DNA of 40,185 nucleotides from Bacteroidales bacterium (GCA_012522155.1 JAAYKX010000066.1:1-40185), one strand, 5' to 3'. Counted from the first letter of the stretch, positions 1 through 7,718 are shown. Made by a program: numbers and translations. The notes: generated by a model from the letters alone, not told the origin.

Positions 1-10
1 AATTTTGAAT

Positions 11-41
11 TTTGAATTTTAAATTTGTTTTAATAGATTTG
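11..41 (+). promoter_or_regulatory. Bacteroidota-type promoter of rplS
   Basis: TTTG at 11-14, a 19-base spacer, then TAGATTTG at 34-41 fit the known Bacteroidetes sigma factor consensus (-33 TTTG, -7 TAnnTTTG). Transcription would begin near 48, leaving a leader of about 43 nt before the L19 start. The -33 element lies in a short AATTTTG direct repeat at the window edge, so chance matches there are easier. An upstream operon promoter outside the window may also serve the gene. Confidence 0.5.
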
Positions 42-90
42 CGGGCAATTTTCAGACCACCATTGTACAGAACACGAAATATATTTCGAG

Positions 91-438
91 ATGAATCTAA
101 TGAATGTTGTTGATAAAGAACTGGCGGCAAAGAATGACTTTCCGAAGTTCCAGGAAGGAGACACTATTACCGTGCACTATAAAATTATTGAAGGTAACAA
201 GGAAAGGATCCAGCAATTCAGGGGTGTAGTCCTTCAGAGGGCAGGCAGCGGACATACTGCCACCTTTACAGTCAGAAAAATGTCAGGCAACATTGGTGTT
301 GAAAGAATATTCCCTGTTTCATCCCCCTTCATCAGCAAGATAGAGATCAACAAGCATGGGAAAGTCCGCAGGGCAAGAATATTTTATTTTCGCGACCTGA
401 CCGGTAAAAAGGCAAGGATTAAGGAAAGAAAATTCTGA
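91..438 (+). CDS. rplS: 50S ribosomal protein L19
   Basis: The 115-residue protein has the length and sequence of bacterial L19, a large-subunit protein at the 30S-50S interface. Family hallmarks visible are [13 protein letters not shown] near residues 20-32, the [12 protein letters not shown] segment near 40-51, [13 protein letters not shown] near 70-82 and the basic C-terminus [20 protein letters not shown]. The start at 91 (MNLMNVV) is possible; the second methionine at 100 would give a protein closer to the usual N-terminus. No Shine-Dalgarno sequence is seen, as is normal in this phylum. It converges on the AsmA-family gene and appears to have its own promoter. Identification is secure. 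Confidence 0.97.
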   Translation: MNLMNVVDKELAAKNDFPKFQEGDTITVHYKIIEGNKERIQQFRGVVLQRAGSGHTATFTVRKMSGNIGVERIFPVSSPFISKIEINKHGKVRRARIFYFRDLTGKKARIKERKF

Positions 439-498
439 AGAGTCCATCATCAGATGGCTTCCTGATCTTTCCGGCCCATTCCGGCTGTTACCTCGTTT

Positions 499-515
499 CT
501 GCCCCCTTCGGGCAG
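499..515. terminator. Hairpin between convergent genes (weak terminator candidate)
   Basis: CTGCCC (499-504) and GGGCAG (510-515) form a perfect 6-bp stem with a 5-nt loop in the gap between the ends of rplS and the AsmA-family gene. No T-run follows on either strand, so intrinsic termination is doubtful. The position between two converging stop codons is the main argument. Confidence 0.3.
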
Positions 516-553
516 CTCTCCCTGGTCTTTCAGTCCCTAATCAGGTATTCCCG

Positions 554-3385
554 CTATAGCCTGTCCAGTAATTCCCTTTTTCCGGCTTTGGCTTCTTCAG
601 TTATTTTTGTTGCCAGATCATCAGCCTGCCTGATTAAAAGCTCAGCCTTCTTATCAGCTTCTGTTCTGATAGTTCCGGCAGCTTTCTGTGCAGCAAGTTT
701 TGCCACCACTCCCTTTGAAGCAGCTTCATCAGTAAGTTTTTGTGCCTGAATATCCGCCTCCTTCCGGATTGTCTCAGCAGATTTCACAGCTTCTTCACGA
801 ATTTGCCGGGCCCTGGCTTCTGCTTCCTTTATAAGTCTGTCCCCGCGTTCTTCAGCCTCCCGGATAATTTTTTCCCTGCTTTCATCTGCGGTTCTTGTCA
901 CGTTTTCCCTTATTGCATCGGTAGTTGCAGACTTCAGTCCCGAAGCACTTTCGTCTGATCCGCTTCCAAACACAGGAGTAACAAGCGGTTTGCCAAACAC
1001 TCCGCTTAGCCTGACATTAATCTTCATCACATCAGCCGGCATTTTCGATGCAAAGCCGAGAGCTGAAGCCTGGGCAGACAAACCGTCAATAAATGAATTT
1101 ACCGAGCTGCCCAGTTCCGATCTCGGGATTTCAGTTTTTATCAGATAATTCATTGTCTGATCAATTCCCTGATCGCCGCTGATATTCATTTTTACATTCC
1201 CTGCCTTTATATCAAAGGGATTTACATATACCCTTCCGTTTCTGACAGTGAAGCTCAGTTTAAGATCCCTGAATGTATTAGTATAATTTTCACCGAGCTT
1301 CAGAAGCTCTTTCATCCTGTCGTATGCAGCAGACTCGATCAGTGTGACCTGTTCAGACTGCAGGCTCCCTTTTCCCGAGATGGTATTCACCAGGGGCATG
1401 ATATCTTTTCCCAGAAGACTTTCAAATGAAAGATTCAGATTCACTTTACCATCGACTCCCCTGGCAGCAGGCGCAAATTTCTGAATCATGTCAAATGTTT
1501 CAAATCCGTCACGGATACCTATACCACTTATATTAAAGCCTGCCCTCATCAGGGGTCTGATGGAGTCACGCGTATCATAATCGGCATTCACCGACACCGT
1601 GCCTCCCAGAATATCCATCCCTGTTTCCCTCACGCTCAAAACACCGTTCTTTACCAAAATCTGTCCCCTGACATTATTTGCCCTTATTTTCCCGTAAATA
1701 AAATTGCTGATCGCAGCATTGAAACCAAAGTCGATGTTCCCAGGTATTTTAATGAGTGCCAGAGCGGTGGTATCTTCAAGTGCAGTGGTATCCCCGACAA
1801 ATTTTGACAATATCTCTGATGCATCAATCAGTTTTGATCCCAGGTCAAGCTTTCCCTTTATTGTTTCATTTTTAAGTATGTATGGAATATAGTTTTCCAG
1901 TCTTCCACTTAGCCTGAAATCACTGTTTTTACCTATTTTCAGATCGGCATCCGAAAGTGCCGCATAGGCCGGCGCAAATTCAAATCCGGCATTATTAACC
2001 CTTATTTCCGGATAACCTGCCATTTCCACCAGCATATTTTTTATTGACATCCTGCCTGAAGCCCTGAAACTGTCATACTCTCCCCTGTCAATCATTGAAA
2101 GCTGTCCGGCCAGCATTACTGACACATCAACAAGTCCTGAAAGATCCGTGCTGTCAAGAGGAACTGCATTTGACAGAGCGTCAAGATCCAGTTTTCCGCT
2201 CATTGATACCTTTATATCCGGATCGCTCAACGGGGTTTTAAGGGCAAATTCAAAATCAAAGGGATTGCCTGCCAGTTCCATATGGAATTTATCAATATTC
2301 ACTACTGTTTTATCAAAATCTTTCCCGTCAACAAAAGCTGCTGCCTTAAGGTTTATGCTGCTTATTTTTTCAGGAAGGGCAGGATAGCTTACAAGTCCGT
2401 CATTAACAACAAGGTCGAGAGAAATATCCGGCATTGTTGAATCAGCATCACTGTAGACCCCTCTGGCTGAACCGGAAAATGAAAAATTTCCTGTGGCATT
2501 CAGATCGCGGAAATCATTCATATAAACTGCAGGAACAAGCGACAGAAGTGTTTTGAAGGATGTCTGTTCAGACTTAAAAGTGATATCGGCGGCAATATCA
2601 TCTTCAGGCATTGCAGCCCATCCGGAAAAATTGATTTTCAGATCATTTATGGTAAGATGATTTTCGCGGAAAGTAAAGCTGTAGTCATCAAGGTTTGCAG
2701 ACAGGTCAAGTTCTCCCTTTGCCCCGGCCCTGCTGAGATATTTAATACCATCCATTATAAAATTCACATCACCGGCATCAAGCTTTATCTTCAGATCTGT
2801 TTCATTCGCAGTCATATCACCCGAGAGCAAAAAATTCAGATTATTTATAAGCGCCTTCATATCAAGTCCATGATCATTATAAACGAGCGAACTGTTGACA
2901 GCTCTTACACTTTTCAAAAGAATTTTCATACCCGCAGATGTTGTATCAGGCGCTTCAGTAACTCCTGATAAAGTATCCCGGGATATGTCCCAGTTAAATG
3001 ATCCGTCATCCAGATAGGTAACATTCAGCAGTGCTTTGTCAAGCACAATTGATTTGATCTCATAGCCTGTCTTCCTGAACACACTGGGAAGATTAAAAAC
3101 AAGATTCAGTGATCTGAATCCTGCCAGTGTGTCATTTTCAAATTTATCACTACCCAGCACTGAAACATTATCCAGTCCCAGGGTAAGATCCGGGAAATAT
3201 CTGAAGAAATTCAGTCTGTAATCCTGAACCTTAACTGTGGCACGGACGGATTCATTTATAGTCTGTTCCACTTTTGCCTTTATTTCATCCCTGAAAATCA
3301 CCGGCACGGTGATAAGTGCAACAAAAACAAGCAGGATCAGTCCGGACAGGATCAACAGTATAATTTTCAAGGGCCTTTTCATCAT
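554..3385 (-). CDS. AsmA-family protein with hendecad-repeat C-terminal tail
   Basis: This 943-residue protein has one N-terminal membrane helix (about residues 6-30, PLKIILLILSGLILLVFVAL) followed by a long periplasmic region. That region has AsmA-type features: an N-terminal stretch reading LDNVSVLGSDKF and FNLPSVF, then an AsmA C-terminal domain near 590-800 with motifs such as VRNGRVYVNPFDIKAGN and GDQGIDQTMNYLI. AsmA-like proteins are long beta-rich envelope proteins linked to phospholipid transport between inner and outer membranes. Residues 837-935 form nine consecutive 11-residue units rich in E, A, K and R (e.g. GDRLIKEAEAR, AETIRKEADIQ), predicting a long charged helix or right-handed coiled coil. 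I am sure of the AsmA assignment. The role of the tail is unknown, and it may be an oligomerisation or surface-binding device. Confidence 0.85.
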   Translation of the reverse strand: MMKRPLKIILLILSGLILLVFVALITVPVIFRDEIKAKVEQTINESVRATVKVQDYRLNFFRYFPDLTLGLDNVSVLGSDKFENDTLAGFRSLNLVFNLPSVFRKTGYEIKSIVLDKALLNVTYLDDGSFNWDISRDTLSGVTEAPDTTSAGMKILLKSVRAVNSSLVYNDHGLDMKALINNLNFLLSGDMTANETDLKIKLDAGDVNFIMDGIKYLSRAGAKGELDLSANLDDYSFTFRENHLTINDLKINFSGWAAMPEDDIAADITFKSEQTSFKTLLSLVPAVYMNDFRDLNATGNFSFSGSARGVYSDADSTMPDISLDLVVNDGLVSYPALPEKISSINLKAAAFVDGKDFDKTVVNIDKFHMELAGNPFDFEFALKTPLSDPDIKVSMSGKLDLDALSNAVPLDSTDLSGLVDVSVMLAGQLSMIDRGEYDSFRASGRMSIKNMLVEMAGYPEIRVNNAGFEFAPAYAALSDADLKIGKNSDFRLSGRLENYIPYILKNETIKGKLDLGSKLIDASEILSKFVGDTTALEDTTALALIKIPGNIDFGFNAAISNFIYGKIRANNVRGQILVKNGVLSVRETGMDILGGTVSVNADYDTRDSIRPLMRAGFNISGIGIRDGFETFDMIQKFAPAARGVDGKVNLNLSFESLLGKDIMPLVNTISGKGSLQSEQVTLIESAAYDRMKELLKLGENYTNTFRDLKLSFTVRNGRVYVNPFDIKAGNVKMNISGDQGIDQTMNYLIKTEIPRSELGSSVNSFIDGLSAQASALGFASKMPADVMKINVRLSGVFGKPLVTPVFGSGSDESASGLKSATTDAIRENVTRTADESREKIIREAEERGDRLIKEAEARARQIREEAVKSAETIRKEADIQAQKLTDEAASKGVVAKLAAQKAAGTIRTEADKKAELLIRQADDLATKITEEAKAGKRELLDRL

Positions 3386-3618
3386 ATTTCAGTTTTATTT
3401 TTAACAATGTGGTATTTTGTTTCAGCTAAGCGGGAAAACCGCTCATGGAAATCAAATTAATTACATTGACAGAAGTGTATGCATCCGGCACAGCCGGAAT
3501 TTGTTGAAGTAAAATTAGTGAAATTATTGAAACCTGGCACCAGTGACAGTCCTGAACAGATTTTCAGAATATCCCGCCTCATTCAGTTCCCCGTGACCTT
3601 ATTTTTTCCAAATTTTAT

Positions 3619-3626
3619 TATATTTG
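3619..3626 (+). promoter_or_regulatory. -7 element of the tRNA-Arg promoter
   Basis: TATATTTG matches the Bacteroidetes -7 consensus TAnnTTTG exactly and ends 16 bases before the first base of the tRNA, placing the expected start of transcription about 10 nt upstream of the mature 5' end. No TTTG lies at the expected -33 position; TGAC at 3594-3597 is the nearest candidate. Confidence 0.5.
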
Positions 3627-3642
3627 CACTCAGCAGAGAAAT

Positions 3643-3716
3643 GGTCCCGTAGCTTAACTGAATAGAGCATCTGACTACGGATCAGAAGGCTGTGGGTTTG
3701 AATCCCGCCGGGATCA
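3643..3716 (+). tRNA. tRNA-Arg, anticodon ACG
   Basis: A complete cloverleaf folds by eye. The acceptor stem is GGTCCCG/CGGGATC with one G-T pair. The D stem is GCTT/GAGC (3652-3668). The anticodon stem is TCTGA/TCAGA with loop CTACGGA, anticodon ACG at 3677-3679. The variable loop is AGGCT and the T stem GTGGG/CCCGC with loop TTTGAAT. The discriminator base is A3716. CCA is not encoded. ACG is the arginine anticodon whose A34 is normally deaminated to inosine by TadA to read CGU, CGC and CGA. The D loop (AACTGAATA) lacks the usual GG and the T loop has T rather than C at position 56; the two changes appear to compensate each other. Confidence 0.96.
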
Positions 3717-3726
3717 CTAGAACAAA

Positions 3727-3771
3727 AACGCAATCAGTCATATTTTGACTGGTTGCGTTTATTTTTATTTC
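3727..3771. terminator. Strong, apparently bidirectional intrinsic terminator
   Basis: A 14-bp stem (3727-3740 with 3746-3759, one G-T pair, 5-nt loop TATTT) is followed on the plus strand by TATTTTTATTT, ending tRNA-Arg transcription 10 nt after the mature 3' end. On the minus strand the same stem is followed by TTTTTGTT, so it can also end the 218-aa gene that runs toward the tRNA. Confidence 0.85.
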
Positions 3772-3785
3772 CGGTAAAAACAGAT

Positions 3786-4442
3786 TTAATCCGTAATGTA
3801 TTCCCTGATCCTGCGTGCAAGATATTCAGTATAGGTTTCCTTGACCAAAATGTTCTTGCTTTCCTTATCTATTGTATCATAAATGAATTCTCCTTCAGTC
3901 ATGATTTTTTCTTTGCAAATACCATAACCGTGATAGGCAAAAATGAATCCGACAATGCAATAAGCTTTCTGCTCCGGAATACCTTCCTTGCCGGTAATTT
4001 CTTTCAAAACCTCAACTGCAATATGTTTAATAATTTCTTTATCAAAGGGTTTCTGCAATTTAAAGAGATTGTTTTCACCCAGAAGCAGTTTATAAAGCTT
4101 ATCTATGATATTAGGGTCCCTGATGGTTATCTGCTTGTTTCGTGACTCAAATCTGACTGAGAGAATAGGCTCCCGGTTCTTTTCAAAATCAACGACTTTT
4201 ATTTCTTCCTCAAAATACGAACTGGTTCCAAAAGCATATACAACATACCTGATCAGGTGACTGATCTTCTCCCCTGAAAGACCGTAGCCGCGGGAAAGTC
4301 GCTCAGTAAGGCCCCATTCGGGAATATCTTCATTACTGCAGATTCCTTGCTTACCATCCCATTCGGAAAGTGGTTTAAAAGGAAAAACTATTGATTTCCC
4401 TGCCTGACTGTTGTCAAATTCCTTATTTTTTTTTATTGCCAT
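3786..4442 (-). CDS. Hypothetical protein, family not recognised
   Basis: A 218-residue protein I do not recognise. It has no signal peptide, no obvious membrane helix and a mix of charged and aromatic residues. Its start (MAIKKNKEFDNS) follows an AT-rich stretch with no Shine-Dalgarno sequence. The gene is visibly richer in A and T than the metabolic genes around it. It points toward tRNA-Arg and shares its terminator, with 600 bp of gene-free DNA behind its start. tRNA 3' ends are common integration sites, so this may be an acquired accessory gene. No integrase or repeated tRNA end was found to prove this. An in-frame length of 218 codons and a plausible composition (IPEQKAYCIVGFIFAYHGYG near 155-174) support a real gene. 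Confidence 0.6.
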   Translation of the reverse strand: MAIKKNKEFDNSQAGKSIVFPFKPLSEWDGKQGICSNEDIPEWGLTERLSRGYGLSGEKISHLIRYVVYAFGTSSYFEEEIKVVDFEKNREPILSVRFESRNKQITIRDPNIIDKLYKLLLGENNLFKLQKPFDKEIIKHIAVEVLKEITGKEGIPEQKAYCIVGFIFAYHGYGICKEKIMTEGEFIYDTIDKESKNILVKETYTEYLARRIREYITD

Positions 4443-4702
4443 TTTATTACCATATAAATTATGAATACTATTCGTATTTATTAAAAAAAACGAGCCTTTG
4501 TTGAGTTAAAATTCTGAATATCTGAAACATAACAGACAATAGCTACTGTAAAGATGATGTGCAGAATCAATTATCTCATACGTAAAAAACAAATTCTGGT
4601 TGCATTACTGACCGGACTTTTATTCCTATAATAAATTATTCATTCAGGCATCCGATGTTAATATCTCTTGAATAAGTGTTAATAACAGTACAATATATAC
4701 CC

Positions 4703-4732
4703 TTGACATATATTTAAAAGATTTTATATTTA
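4703..4732 (+). promoter_or_regulatory. Possible promoter with no clear gene downstream
   Basis: TTGACA at 4703-4708 and TATATTTA at 4725-4732 resemble both a classical -35/-10 pair (16-base spacer) and the Bacteroidetes pattern (TTG, 19-base spacer, TAnnTTT with A in place of the final G). Transcription would begin near 4739. The region is AT-rich, so a chance match is possible. Confidence 0.35.
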
Positions 4733-4738
4733 CAGCTG

Positions 4739-4944
4739 ATAAAAGGAAACTGAAAGTTATTTTGAGAATTTGATTGTTTGACCTGATTTGGTTTCTACTA
4801 GTGGCTGGTTGGACTCAGTCTCCTTCTTTAAAGTTGATTGAAAAGCTTGCTGCAATAATAGTCGCGGAGGCCGGCATCTTTAAATGGGTTTAAGTTATCA
4901 TGGTTTTAGGTTTTTTCATTTCTCCTCTTCTGCCGGCCTTTTTT
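4739..4944 (+). ncRNA. Candidate small RNA (unverified)
   Basis: The interval between the promoter-like site at 4703-4732 and the T-run ending at 4944 is about 205 nt. It contains only a 39-codon frame (TTG 4774 to TAA 4893) with no recognised similarity. Its 3' end has AGGCCGGCA (4868-4876) able to pair with TGCCGGCCT (4931-4939), followed by a T-run, as in a terminator closing a 54-nt loop. I do not recognise tmRNA, RNase P, SRP RNA or 6S RNA signatures. This call rests on the punctuation only. Confidence 0.25.
4868..4944 (+). terminator. Long-loop inverted repeat followed by a T-run
   Basis: A perfect 9-bp GC-rich stem (4868-4876 with 4931-4939) encloses a 54-nt AU-rich loop and runs directly into six T on the plus strand. 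The loop is long for an intrinsic terminator, which lowers confidence, but the exact 9-bp complement next to the T-run is unlikely to be random. Confidence 0.35.
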
Positions 4945-4981
4945 CTTAACATTTTTCTGTGCTCCGAATAACAAAACACCC

Positions 4982-5002
4982 GGGACATTGCCTGCAATGC
5001 CC
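4982..5002 (-). terminator. Hairpin after the CE15 esterase gene
   Basis: On the minus strand, 42 bases past the esterase stop codon, CATTG/CAATG flanked by GGG/CCC forms a stem with a single bulged base and a 4-nt loop. The sequence downstream on that strand reads GGGTGTTTTGTT, a weak T-run. It is a possible transcription end for the esterase gene. Confidence 0.35.
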
Positions 5003-5044
5003 GAATGCATTCCAGCAAGAGTCTGCATTGAGGAAATCCGTATA

Positions 5045-6316
5045 TTATCTTTTTTGCAGATACAGGTCAGCAAACCTGAGATACTGCTGCCAGTCATATT
5101 GGGTAACAGCATGTGCTCCTGTTCTGATATGATAACCGATCCTGCTCATCAAAGGTGAATTGACCGGAGGCATACCGCCTGCAGGAAACCCTTCCCCGGT
5201 TAGCAGTGTATATACAGGTGAAGCTCCTTCACAGGAAAGGAATTCTCCCCTGGGATCAGCCCACTGATCTTCTTCGGCACTGGCAACATATACAGGTCTG
5301 GGTGCAATCAGGGCAATCAGTTGATGCTGGTCAACCGGCAGCAATTGCTCCCTTTCATTATATTTTTTGAAATTATCACAAAACCAGTGAGGAAATGATC
5401 TGTTTATACTGCCGACAGTCTCACCGAATGCCCTTTTGGAAAGAGCAGCACCGCCGCATCCCGAGTTATTGGAAATGACAAGGGCAAATCTTTCATCCAC
5501 GGCACCTGCCCAAAGTGCAGTTTTTCCCAGTCGTGAATGACCCATTACTATCACCCTGCCGGGATCAACTGAAGGCAGTGTAAGAAGATAGTCCAGTGCC
5601 CGGGACAGTCCCCATGCCCATCCTGCAATTGTTCCCCATGATGAGTTGTCCCGCTCCCCGGCAAACAAGCCATGGACTCCGTTCAGGAACCCGTCATCAT
5701 AATCAGGGTCGGCATCACCATAATAGACAGTGGCCACACCGTAACCACCGGAAACAATCATATCCACGGGCCATTGTGAGGCAGACAGCCCCCTGCCGCT
5801 TTCTGAGGCCTTGTTTTCAAACACACCATAATCCTTGTTGTTTCTTATCCAGCTTTCAGTCACTGCAATACCGGGATCAGATGTAAGCGTATGATTACCA
5901 TAAAAATTATATCCGAGAAACACGGGAACTCCAAAAGACTTTTTTGGCATATACAACAGCATTGTCATTGTCAGTTCCCTGCTGCCGTTTTTCAGAATCA
6001 GATCAATCTCCTTACGTACAGCCTTGCCGTTCAAAGCATTCTCATCAGAAGACAGTTCAACGGCACTGATCTCACCATTCCACGGCGGGGCGGTCCCATA
6101 TACCTCTTTTTCAAAAATTTTAAGTATTTCCTCCCGGCGCCTGACCCAGCTGCTTTCATCGCTCACTGTACTGCCATCCTCAAATTTAAGCGGATCCGGA
6201 AGTTCATAGGCGGGAACTCTGGATTCATCATAGTTGGCAACAAAATCTTGTCCATGCAAAAAATTAATATTTATCAGGAACAAAATAACTGAAAAGATCA
6301 AAACCACTTTCTTCAT
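5045..6316 (-). CDS. Secreted CE15-type glucuronoyl (4-O-methyl-glucuronoyl) esterase
   Basis: A 423-residue protein with an N-terminal signal peptide (residues 1 to about 22, ending LHGQ) and an alpha/beta-hydrolase fold. The nucleophile motif GHSRLGKTALW (Ser261), the GCGGAALSKRAFGET segment, the acidic SAEEDQWADPRGEF stretch (348-359) and His402 near QYDWQQYLRFAD match bacterial carbohydrate esterase family 15. CE15 enzymes cleave the ester between lignin alcohols and the 4-O-methyl-glucuronate side groups of xylan. Databases often label these proteins acetylxylan esterase. The gene stands alone on its strand, followed upstream by degenerate 13-bp repeats. Exact substrate cannot be read from the sequence. 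Confidence 0.85.
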   Translation of the reverse strand: MKKVVLIFSVILFLININFLHGQDFVANYDESRVPAYELPDPLKFEDGSTVSDESSWVRRREEILKIFEKEVYGTAPPWNGEISAVELSSDENALNGKAVRKEIDLILKNGSRELTMTMLLYMPKKSFGVPVFLGYNFYGNHTLTSDPGIAVTESWIRNNKDYGVFENKASESGRGLSASQWPVDMIVSGGYGVATVYYGDADPDYDDGFLNGVHGLFAGERDNSSWGTIAGWAWGLSRALDYLLTLPSVDPGRVIVMGHSRLGKTALWAGAVDERFALVISNNSGCGGAALSKRAFGETVGSINRSFPHWFCDNFKKYNEREQLLPVDQHQLIALIAPRPVYVASAEEDQWADPRGEFLSCEGASPVYTLLTGEGFPAGGMPPVNSPLMSRIGYHIRTGAHAVTQYDWQQYLRFADLYLQKR

Positions 6317-6415
6317 GTTGTCAGAATTATTTTAATTATACCGGAATTACAGTCTCATTTTCCTGCCGGATGGCCGGCTACAGGCCGGATTGTACCCAGA
6401 GGGATTGCTTCACCC

Positions 6416-6484
6416 ACGGATTACACACCTGAATTGCAGGCACGGATTAAACGCAGGGATTAAACGTACGGATTAAACGCAGGG
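6416..6484. repeat. Degenerate 13-bp tandem repeat
   Basis: Three clean 13-base units occur at 6442-6454, 6455-6467 and 6468-6480 (ACGGATTAAACGC, AGGGATTAAACGT, ACGGATTAAACGC). Two more decayed in-phase units lie at 6416-6428 and 6429-6441, and a partial copy at 6481-6484. Further GGATT motifs spaced 13-16 bases extend upstream to about 6386. The array lies between the esterase start and the end of the acyltransferase gene. Similar ACGGATTAAACG repeats are familiar as intergenic filler in Bacteroidota. Confidence 0.75.
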
Positions 6485-6513
6485 CCTTTTGTAACAGGAA
6501 TATTATGTCATAA

Positions 6514-7632
6514 CTATATTTTTATAAATATTTTGTGTTTATAAAGCCAGTAGGTCACGTACCAGAAGCCGGCCCAGATACCAAGACTGGTAAGTATGCT
6601 TACCATAAGCGGACCGGTCCACGAAAACAACAGTTTAATGAAGGGGCCAACAATTTTCTGAATCAGTTCACCACTGCCGATGTGAAAAAATATATATATA
6701 AATATACTGTTCATTCCTACAACAATAAAAAACCATGCAAATTTCGGGAATAGCTTTTTAACGTCAATAAGCCAGTAGCACAGGCAAAGAACCAGTATTG
6801 TCCACCCTCCACTGGCAAACACAAAGGATGAAGTGGCTATTTTCTTGATTATAGGTGTGATATTCAGCAGATCGAGAGCATAACCCACTGCCAGTGCAGA
6901 TATACCACCAATAATCAGTATTCTTATTTTTTCCTTCTGGCTCCTTTCACTCATCAGAAGTCTGCCGCAAAGAACACCCCACACTGTATGTGCCGTTGTT
7001 GAAACAAAGTTGAGGCTGGCCCAGATACTTGACTTATCAGCACCTTCAATCTTATTATTGAACCATGCACCCAGATTTTCATAGGGTACCCAGGGATTGT
7101 TGAATCCCTGAACGGGGAAAAAACGATATGCCAGATCGATGAACAATAACAGGGCAAGAGTAAATATCAACTGAAACCTGAGACTTTTATCTCTTATCAG
7201 AAAAGCAACAAGATAGGTCACAGACAATTGTGCAAGAACATTCTGAAGCCGCAAAACAAGATGACCGTCCTCAATGAAATACAGGGCCCATCCGAAAAAC
7301 AGAAGCAAAAATGCTCTTTTGAACGCATGACGCCTGATCTGTCCGGGAGAGTATCCTTTTCTTATCCGGTTGGAAACAGCGAAAGGAATTGCCACACCTA
7401 CTATAAACATGAAAAAGGGTTGTATAAGATCCCAGAAATGAAGACCGTGCCATTCATGGTGATTAAACTGTGTTCCCAGGAAATGGAAAAAGCCACTGTC
7501 AACTTCCAATAGTCTGGAATAGAGATGTGTAGCTTCACCGGCAAGGAGAAACATTGTAAAACCACGAAAAAAATCGACTGAAGTAACTCTCCCCGGCAGA
7601 GGGGATAAGTTTATTTTTGATTTTGTTTCCAT
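6514..7632 (-). CDS. HGSNAT/NagX-like multi-pass membrane protein (DUF5009, COG4299)
   Basis: A 372-residue polytopic protein with about ten predicted membrane segments. The N-terminus RVTSVDFFRGFTMFLLAGEATHLYS, the histidine-rich FNHHEWHGLHFWDLIQPFFMFIVGVAIPF segment (two pieces, about residues 57-84) and a tryptophan-rich C-terminus are characteristic of the family related to heparan-alpha-glucosaminide N-acetyltransferase and bacterial NagX. These proteins are thought to transfer acetyl groups across the membrane to amino-sugar residues; bacterial members mostly lack biochemical proof. It lies between a CE15 esterase and the amino-sugar-like cluster further on. The start MASTK-like reading METKSKINLSPLPGR is preceded by a promoter-like -7 box at 7711-7718. 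Confidence 0.8.
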   Translation of the reverse strand: METKSKINLSPLPGRVTSVDFFRGFTMFLLAGEATHLYSRLLEVDSGFFHFLGTQFNHHEWHGLHFWDLIQPFFMFIVGVAIPFAVSNRIRKGYSPGQIRRHAFKRAFLLLFFGWALYFIEDGHLVLRLQNVLAQLSVTYLVAFLIRDKSLRFQLIFTLALLLFIDLAYRFFPVQGFNNPWVPYENLGAWFNNKIEGADKSSIWASLNFVSTTAHTVWGVLCGRLLMSERSQKEKIRILIIGGISALAVGYALDLLNITPIIKKIATSSFVFASGGWTILVLCLCYWLIDVKKLFPKFAWFFIVVGMNSIFIYIFFHIGSGELIQKIVGPFIKLLFSWTGPLMVSILTSLGIWAGFWYVTYWLYKHKIFIKI

Positions 7633-7710
7633 AAAGTCTGGAACAATTTAGACCGGATTCGATAAAATTTTACGTATCAAGATTTACTGTAATAGTTTAA
7701 TATAACTATC

Positions 7711-7718
7711 CAAACTTA
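7711..7718 (-). promoter_or_regulatory. -7 element upstream of the HGSNAT/NagX-like gene
   Basis: On the minus strand the sequence reads TAAGTTTG, an exact TAnnTTTG match, giving a predicted start of transcription near 7704 and a leader of about 70 nt. No TTTG is present at the expected -33 position. Confidence 0.35.

Larger units (their letters stand above)
4443..5044. other. 600-bp gene-free region behind tRNA-Arg
   Basis: No convincing protein gene is present. It holds (a) a 25-codon plus-strand reading frame at 4554-4631 (MMCRINYLIRKKQILVALLT...), which resembles a bare signal peptide and stops at once; (b) a promoter-like sequence at 4703-4732; (c) a 39-codon frame at 4774-4893 with a TTG start; (d) a long-loop inverted repeat followed by six T at 4868-4944; and (e) a hairpin at 4982-5002 just past the esterase stop. 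The DNA is very AT-rich from 4443 to about 4800. It may hold a small RNA or the remains of lost genes. Confidence 0.6.

Noticed and set aside
3427-3442. Small hairpin AGCGG-GAAAA-CCGCT upstream of the AsmA gene
   Set aside because: The stem is only 5-6 bp and sits in no clear position relative to a promoter or T-run.
3643-5044. Integrated genomic island at tRNA-Arg
   Set aside because: No repeat of the tRNA 3' end was found in the window, and there is no integrase or transposase.
4906-5112. 68-codon minus-strand frame next to the esterase gene
   Set aside because: It overlaps the esterase C-terminus in another frame and has no recognisable features.
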